From Alkalibacterium sp. (GTDB taxonomy: Bacteria > Bacillota > Bacilli > Lactobacillales > Carnobacteriaceae_A), in contig JAFIFE010000014.1 in NCBI GenBank assembly GCA_020832185.1, positions 186,001 through 250,000 of the forward strand: a stretch of 64,000 nt of DNA, in the 5' to 3' direction. Made by a program: the position numbers and the translations under genes. Under the pieces are notes generated by a model. The model was not told the origin of the DNA. It saw only the letters and a program-made list of their open reading frames with translations, and ran no database searches. This document shows positions 59,589 to 64,000 of the stretch, piece after piece (within the stretch, counting starts at the first letter, position 1; every line of letters starts with the position of its first letter).

Positions 59589-60482
59589 TTACTCTTCTTC
59601 CGTCCAGTCTGTTTCGTGAGTAGGGAAATACTTTTCTAAAGAAAACCCTCTGCCCAGTACTTCACTCGCAGGCGTGGCTACTACAAATGCATCTGAATCG
59701 GCTTTTAGGACAACTTCTTTAAGCAACGTAAACTCTCTTTCCTGGATAACGACCATCAGCATATCTTTGTCTGTATTTCCATATCCTCCACGAATACCTA
59801 GGTTTGTTACCCCTCTTTGCATCGTGTGAAGAATTTCTTCCCGGATGTCTTGCGGGCTATCTGATATGATAAACACATTTTTATTGCGATGGAAACCTAA
59901 CTGAACCAAGTCAATTGTACGCGATACTATAAATAAAGCTATGAGAGAGTACATGACCGTCTCAACATCGAACACCAGCAGAGCAATCATTATAACTAAT
60001 CCATCTACCATAATCGTACTCAGACCAAGCTGAAAATGTAAGAACTGATACAGGATCTGAACAATGATACTTGTTCCTCCAGTAGAGGCTTTTGCCCGGA
60101 AAACAATTCCGATCCCCAGACCGGTCAATCCTCCGCCAAACAAGGCAGCAAGTAATGGGTCAGACGTCAAAGCTGGAAAATGTCCGATAAAAATCAGGAA
60201 AAAAGGTAAAAGTAAGCTTCCCAGGATCGTTTTATATCCGGCTGCTTTTCCTAACAATACAAAACAGAGAATCAGCAAGGGAATATTCAATGCGTATTGA
60301 AATATCGCAGGGCTCCATCCAAACATTTCATTAGCAGCGATGGATAGACCAGACACGCCACCTGAAACTATATTATTCGGTAAAAGAAAAACCTGAAAGG
60401 CTATCGCCGTAAGAAATGATCCAAAGATTATATAAACATAATCCACCGCACTTAATGTATATCGTTTAGCTATTCGTAACAT
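59589..60482 (-). CDS. YitT family membrane protein (DUF2179)
   Basis: The 297-residue protein has about five or six membrane helices (1-175) and a C-terminal soluble DUF2179 domain (about 210-280) with TNLGIRGGYGNTDKDMLMVVI, recognised by GGYGNTDKDMLMVV. This is the common YitT architecture, with VSGGVSGLSI at the N-terminal end. The transported substrate is unknown. It is a single gene between alaS and a divergent lipid kinase. Confidence 0.9.
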   Translation of the reverse strand: MLRIAKRYTLSAVDYVYIIFGSFLTAIAFQVFLLPNNIVSGGVSGLSIAANEMFGWSPAIFQYALNIPLLILCFVLLGKAAGYKTILGSLLLPFFLIFIGHFPALTSDPLLAALFGGGLTGLGIGIVFRAKASTGGTSIIVQILYQFLHFQLGLSTIMVDGLVIMIALLVFDVETVMYSLIALFIVSRTIDLVQLGFHRNKNVFIISDSPQDIREEILHTMQRGVTNLGIRGGYGNTDKDMLMVVIQEREFTLLKEVVLKADSDAFVVATPASEVLGRGFSLEKYFPTHETDWTEEE

Positions 60483-60689
60483 CTTATTCCTCCTTGAGTT
60501 AAATTTTATTTTATTTAAAAATGGCTTTGATCTTTATTGAAGCAACTGAGCTATTCTAACACCCAGATCGAGAGTAATACAACCCTTTAGAAAATAAGTA
60601 TTTTTTAATCACTATTCTTTTATTTTAGATTCTTATTTAGTCGGTTTTCGCGTATACTATAGCTATTAATAAGGGAATTGGTGATAATA

Positions 60690-61604
60690 ATGGCAAGTAA
60701 CTACTCACATCTACTATTTATAATCAATGAGCACTCACGTAAAGGAAAAAATACGCGTAAACTGATCACCCGACATATGAAAAAACACAGCTTAACTTTT
60801 GAATTACATACAACCGAATACAAGCGCCATGCTGTTGAACTAGCGTACAGATTTTCTCAGGACCAGCCTCAAGACACCCTGATCATTGCAGTCGGGGGTG
60901 ATGGCACTTTAAATGAAGTGGTTAAAGGACTGACGCTTTCTAAAGTAAAACGTGCGGTGTCCTATATCCCCACCGGATCAGGAAATGATTTCGCCCGTTC
61001 ACATGACTTGTCAAAATCGATAGAAATGTCACTCGAACGCATCATTAATAAAAACAAGCCTGTAGAATTAGACATTTTAAATTGTCAGACAGATACTGAG
61101 GAACTGATTGCAGTAAACAGCATCGGTTTTGGCATCGATGGAATGGTCATATCAAAGCTCGATCAGACAAAGAATAAACAGACTATCGGGAAATTTTCTT
61201 ACCTGCTTTCTGTTTTATCTGCCTTTTTTTCGCAGCACCCTTTTTCATTAGATATTACAAGTGAAAAAGGCTCATTCTCGCATCCAAGTGTCCTGTTAGT
61301 CGTTTGTGCCAACCATAAATTTTTCGGTGGCGGTATTCCCATTCATCCTTTGGCAGATGCAACTGATACTTTTATTGATGTGGTAGTGGCTGAAAAGGTT
61401 AATTTTTTAGAGTTGCTTCAAATTCTCTATATGCTCATTACTAAAGAAACTCATCTGAATCACAGAAAACTGCATACCTACCGTCTAAGTTCCTGCAGGT
61501 TAAGTATAGACTTGCCTCAATATGGACAAAGAGACGGAGAACTTATTGATAAAAATACAAAAACGGTATCAGTCTCGACGATAAAACAATTATTCTGGCT
61601 TTAA
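60690..61604 (+). CDS. Diacylglycerol kinase family lipid kinase
   Basis: Soluble lipid kinase of 304 residues (YegS/DgkB type). ATP-binding motifs are VGGDGTLNEVVKG and PTGSGNDFARS, with a C-terminal beta domain ending PQYGQRDGELI. It probably phosphorylates diacylglycerol released in lipoteichoic acid synthesis. The ATG at 60690 follows GGTGA; a GTG at 60681 preceded by AAGGG is an alternative start. Confidence 0.92.
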   Translation: MASNYSHLLFIINEHSRKGKNTRKLITRHMKKHSLTFELHTTEYKRHAVELAYRFSQDQPQDTLIIAVGGDGTLNEVVKGLTLSKVKRAVSYIPTGSGNDFARSHDLSKSIEMSLERIINKNKPVELDILNCQTDTEELIAVNSIGFGIDGMVISKLDQTKNKQTIGKFSYLLSVLSAFFSQHPFSLDITSEKGSFSHPSVLLVVCANHKFFGGGIPIHPLADATDTFIDVVVAEKVNFLELLQILYMLITKETHLNHRKLHTYRLSSCRLSIDLPQYGQRDGELIDKNTKTVSVSTIKQLFWL

Positions 61605-61652
61605 AAAAACGATTTAAAACTTGACCATCAGTCAGTTTTAAATCGTTTTTTT
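61603..61652. terminator. Bidirectional terminator between lipid kinase and recD2
   Basis: A perfect AAAAAAACGATTTAAAACT/AGTTTTAAATCGTTTTTTT stem with a 12-base loop serves both convergent genes. Confidence 0.9.
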
Positions 61653-64000
61653 ATGGCGTACACCTGTTCATTCCGATCATAGGATCTATTCTCGATGATT
61701 CAACGTCATCTGGTGTCAACACATAATTCGATTCTGATGTCTCGTCTCTATTGCTCTCAGGCACATCTTGCAGGTCGTCTGCTTCCGATTCTTCTTTTAA
61801 GAGACCCAGTCTCAATGTCAAAGACGTGTCACGGGTGGTTGTATTTTCAGTAATGCTTTTTTCAAATGCATTTTTCTCGCCACATAGCAGCAGTGTTTTA
61901 CTGGCCCTAGTGATTGCTGTGTAGACAATGTCCTTCTTAAGCATCCTGCCATAGCCAAATACCAGGGGTAAAATGACCATATCATATTCACTTCCCTGAG
62001 ACTTGTGGACAGAACAGCAATAAGACAATGTGATTTTATTCCATTCATTTCGCGGGTACGATACCTCTGTTCCATCAAAATCAATAACTAACTCTTCCGC
62101 GTTCAACTCAGATTCTTTGGCAGAAACGATCCCAACAATAAACCCCATGTCTCCATTAAAGACATTTCGCTCTGGGTCATTGACCAGCTGAAGAACTTTG
62201 TCACCAATCCTGAAAAACCCATCCTGCTGCTGAACTTCTTTTTTTGTACTGGATTTAGGATTAAAAAGACTTTGCATCAGTTTATTTAATTCATTGATGC
62301 CAGCTGCTCCTTTATAAATGGGAGCGAGAACTTGAATATCTTTAGATGTGTACCCCTTCTCGATTGCTTTGGATACTAACAAGGTCACTACATCTTGTAC
62401 TTTTCCAGTACTGCATGGGAAAAAGTTGCGATCCTGTTTCTTTTCAGTAAAGTCATCCGGCAATCCACCTAGTTTGATTTCGTGGGCCAAGGTGATGATA
62501 GAGGAATCATTTCCTTGCCTGTATATTTCAGTCAACTCCTGATATGGAACGGCCTCACTCAATAGAATATCGCGCAGAACCTGTCCTGGTCCAACTGATG
62601 GCAGCTGATCTTTGTCGCCCACCATTATGACTTTCATGTCATCCGGTACTGCTTTTAATAGCTGATACCCTAGCCATGTATCGACCATCGACATTTCGTC
62701 CACTATCAGCATGGATCCCTTTAACACTTTGTCTGATTCCTGAAGATCATCCTCATCATCAGACCCAGTCAATCCAAGTAAGCGATGAATCGTAGAAGCT
62801 GGAAGTCCAGTTGTTTCTTTCATCCTTTTCGCCGCTCGTCCAGTAGGCGCAGCCAGGAGAATAGGGAAAGGTTTATCGCTGTATTCTGACGGATCTAAGC
62901 TAAACTCATTTAATTCAGCGTAAACTGATACAATGACTTCTAAAACAGTTGTTTTCCCTGTTCCAGGCCCACCAGTCAATACGAAGACTTGTGACTCAAT
63001 TGCATGTCTAACTGCTTTCTTTTGAGACTTCCCTAACTTTATTCCTCTTCGTTTTTCGAATTGCTTTATTTTTTTATTGATTTCTTTTTCACTGAAGTCC
63101 GGCTGATCAGACTCATTTACTAATCGATCAAACGCATTGGCAATTCCCCACTCCGAAACATACAGTGACGGCAAATAAAAACGACTCTCATCTTTAATAA
63201 TCGCCTGCTCGTTACTTAAAGCGATAATGCTCTCTGCGACCAAATCGGGATCAATGATAAAGGCTCTGCTTTTTTCAAGTATGGTTATACTATGTGTCAG
63301 CAAATAATCAGCTGCTACGTAGGTGTCTCCACTCTTCATCGTCTTCTCTTCCAGTGTGTATAAAATACCGGCTTTGATTCGTTCCGGAGAATCCCCTTCT
63401 ATACCCATTTCTTCTGCTATCGCATCAGCTCTGTTAAATCCGATTCCATCTATTTCTTCAATTAAAATATATGGGTTTTTCTGTATAGTTGTCAGAGTCT
63501 GTCCCTCAAAGCGCTGATACACTTTGTAGGCTAACTGATTAGATAACCCCAAATCATTTAAGGCAATGATGATTTTCTGCATCCCTTGTTCTTTTTCCAG
63601 AACGGTCAGTAACTGTTGACGTTTTTTACTGTTCAACCCAGGCACGTCTTCCAATACAGTTTCGTCTTCAAGAATTTTATCAATACAGTTGATTCCTAAT
63701 TGATCAACGACAGCCTTGGCGCTCTTTTTGCCTATTCCTTTAAATCTGGGACTCGACAAATAAGTTATGATCGCTTCAGCACTAGATGGCTTTTCTTTCA
63801 GGTATTTTGTTGATTGAAACTGGATACCGTATTTAGGGTGTTCCGTCCATTTGCCGTTAAACCTGTATTTGTCCCCTTCCTGAATTTGACCAAAATTACC
63901 CGTGATGACCACTTGACTTTCCTTGATTTCTTCATCCGACTCTACAATTTTAACTAGTAATACCTTGTAAAAGTTTGAGGGATTGGAATAATAAACAGTC
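61651..64000 (-). CDS. recD2: RecD2 helicase (5' end outside window)
   Basis: ATP-dependent 5'-3' helicase. The frame is open through the right edge: before the GTG at 63912, 29 more in-frame codons read YSNPSNFYKVLLVKIVES and continue the N-terminal OB domain. So the true start lies just beyond 64000. Tandem helix-hairpin-helix motifs follow (GIGKKSAKAVVDQLG, LEDVPGLNSKKR). The helicase core has Walker A LTGGPGTGKTTVLE, LIVDEMSMVDTWLG, MVGDKDQLPSVGPGQVL and the C-terminal VHKSQGSEYDMVI. RecD2 works without RecBC in DNA repair. Confidence 0.96.
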   Translation of the reverse strand, partial: TVYYSNPSNFYKVLLVKIVESDEEIKESQVVITGNFGQIQEGDKYRFNGKWTEHPKYGIQFQSTKYLKEKPSSAEAIITYLSSPRFKGIGKKSAKAVVDQLGINCIDKILEDETVLEDVPGLNSKKRQQLLTVLEKEQGMQKIIIALNDLGLSNQLAYKVYQRFEGQTLTTIQKNPYILIEEIDGIGFNRADAIAEEMGIEGDSPERIKAGILYTLEEKTMKSGDTYVAADYLLTHSITILEKSRAFIIDPDLVAESIIALSNEQAIIKDESRFYLPSLYVSEWGIANAFDRLVNESDQPDFSEKEINKKIKQFEKRRGIKLGKSQKKAVRHAIESQVFVLTGGPGTGKTTVLEVIVSVYAELNEFSLDPSEYSDKPFPILLAAPTGRAAKRMKETTGLPASTIHRLLGLTGSDDEDDLQESDKVLKGSMLIVDEMSMVDTWLGYQLLKAVPDDMKVIMVGDKDQLPSVGPGQVLRDILLSEAVPYQELTEIYRQGNDSSIITLAHEIKLGGLPDDFTEKKQDRNFFPCSTGKVQDVVTLLVSKAIEKGYTSKDIQVLAPIYKGAAGINELNKLMQSLFNPKSSTKKEVQQQDGFFRIGDKVLQLVNDPERNVFNGDMGFIVGIVSAKESELNAEELVIDFDGTEVSYPRNEWNKITLSYCCSVHKSQGSEYDMVILPLVFGYGRMLKKDIVYTAITRASKTLLLCGEKNAFEKSITENTTTRDTSLTLRLGLLKEESEADDLQDVPESNRDETSESNYVLTPDDVESSRIDPMIGMNRCTP

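Overview
The window looks like chromosome of a low-GC Gram-positive bacterium of the Lactobacillales, most likely the Carnobacteriaceae (Alkalibacterium, Marinilactibacillus or Carnobacterium type). The order is inferred from gene content and order: an ntp-type V-ATPase operon in Enterococcus hirae order, IreB, a LiaFSR system, ThiT, a YlaN-family protein, paired RNases J1 and J2, and a pyr operon with PyrR attenuators. The genus is a guess. All but five of the protein genes lie on the minus strand. I see no IS element, prophage, CRISPR array or rRNA, so this is mostly core genome.

Layout. 1-3.3 kb: the start of a V-type ATPase operon (ntpF, ntpI, ntpK, partial ntpE) behind a structured, terminator-like leader RNA. 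3.4-4.9 kb: a DegV lipid-binding protein, then a divergent 106-codon gene whose promoter contains a LexA/SOS-like box. 5-8.5 kb: an OpuC-type osmoprotectant ABC transporter. 8.9-11.2 kb: cardiolipin synthase and thiT under a TPP riboswitch. 11.2-16.8 kb: RNase J2, BirA, PNPase and S15. 16.9-26.8 kb: the de novo pyrimidine operon pyrR-B-C-carA-carB-D-F-E with two PyrR-type attenuators and no pyrK. 26.8-39.7 kb: uvrB, rpsT, holA, the comEC-EB-EA late competence genes, a SepM-like protease, coaD, rsmD, ylbG, ylaN, typA and an inositol-monophosphatase-family gene. 39.8-44.8 kb: the pyruvate dehydrogenase operon. 45-48.2 kb: def, a DUF1576 membrane protein, tRNA-Ala(GGC) and a HAD phosphatase. 48.4-50.1 kb: RNase J1. 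50.2-52.7 kb: liaFSR. 52.8-61.6 kb: greA, udk, mltG, a His-rich DUF1292 protein, ruvX, ireB, alaS with a T-box leader, a YitT-family protein and a lipid kinase. The right edge cuts the 5' end of recD2.

How it fits together. RNA-level control is unusually dense. It includes a TPP riboswitch, a T-box, two PyrR-type attenuators, a long pnp leader hairpin, and an unassigned terminator-like leader ahead of the V-ATPase genes. The V-ATPase carries the full set of sodium-coordinating residues known from E. hirae NtpK. With the OpuC transporter and cardiolipin synthase nearby, this suggests life in a saline or alkaline setting. The observations I rank highest are the V-ATPase leader RNA, the SOS-type promoter of the small unknown gene, the class 1B PyrD without an adjacent PyrK, and the internally duplicated DUF1576 protein.
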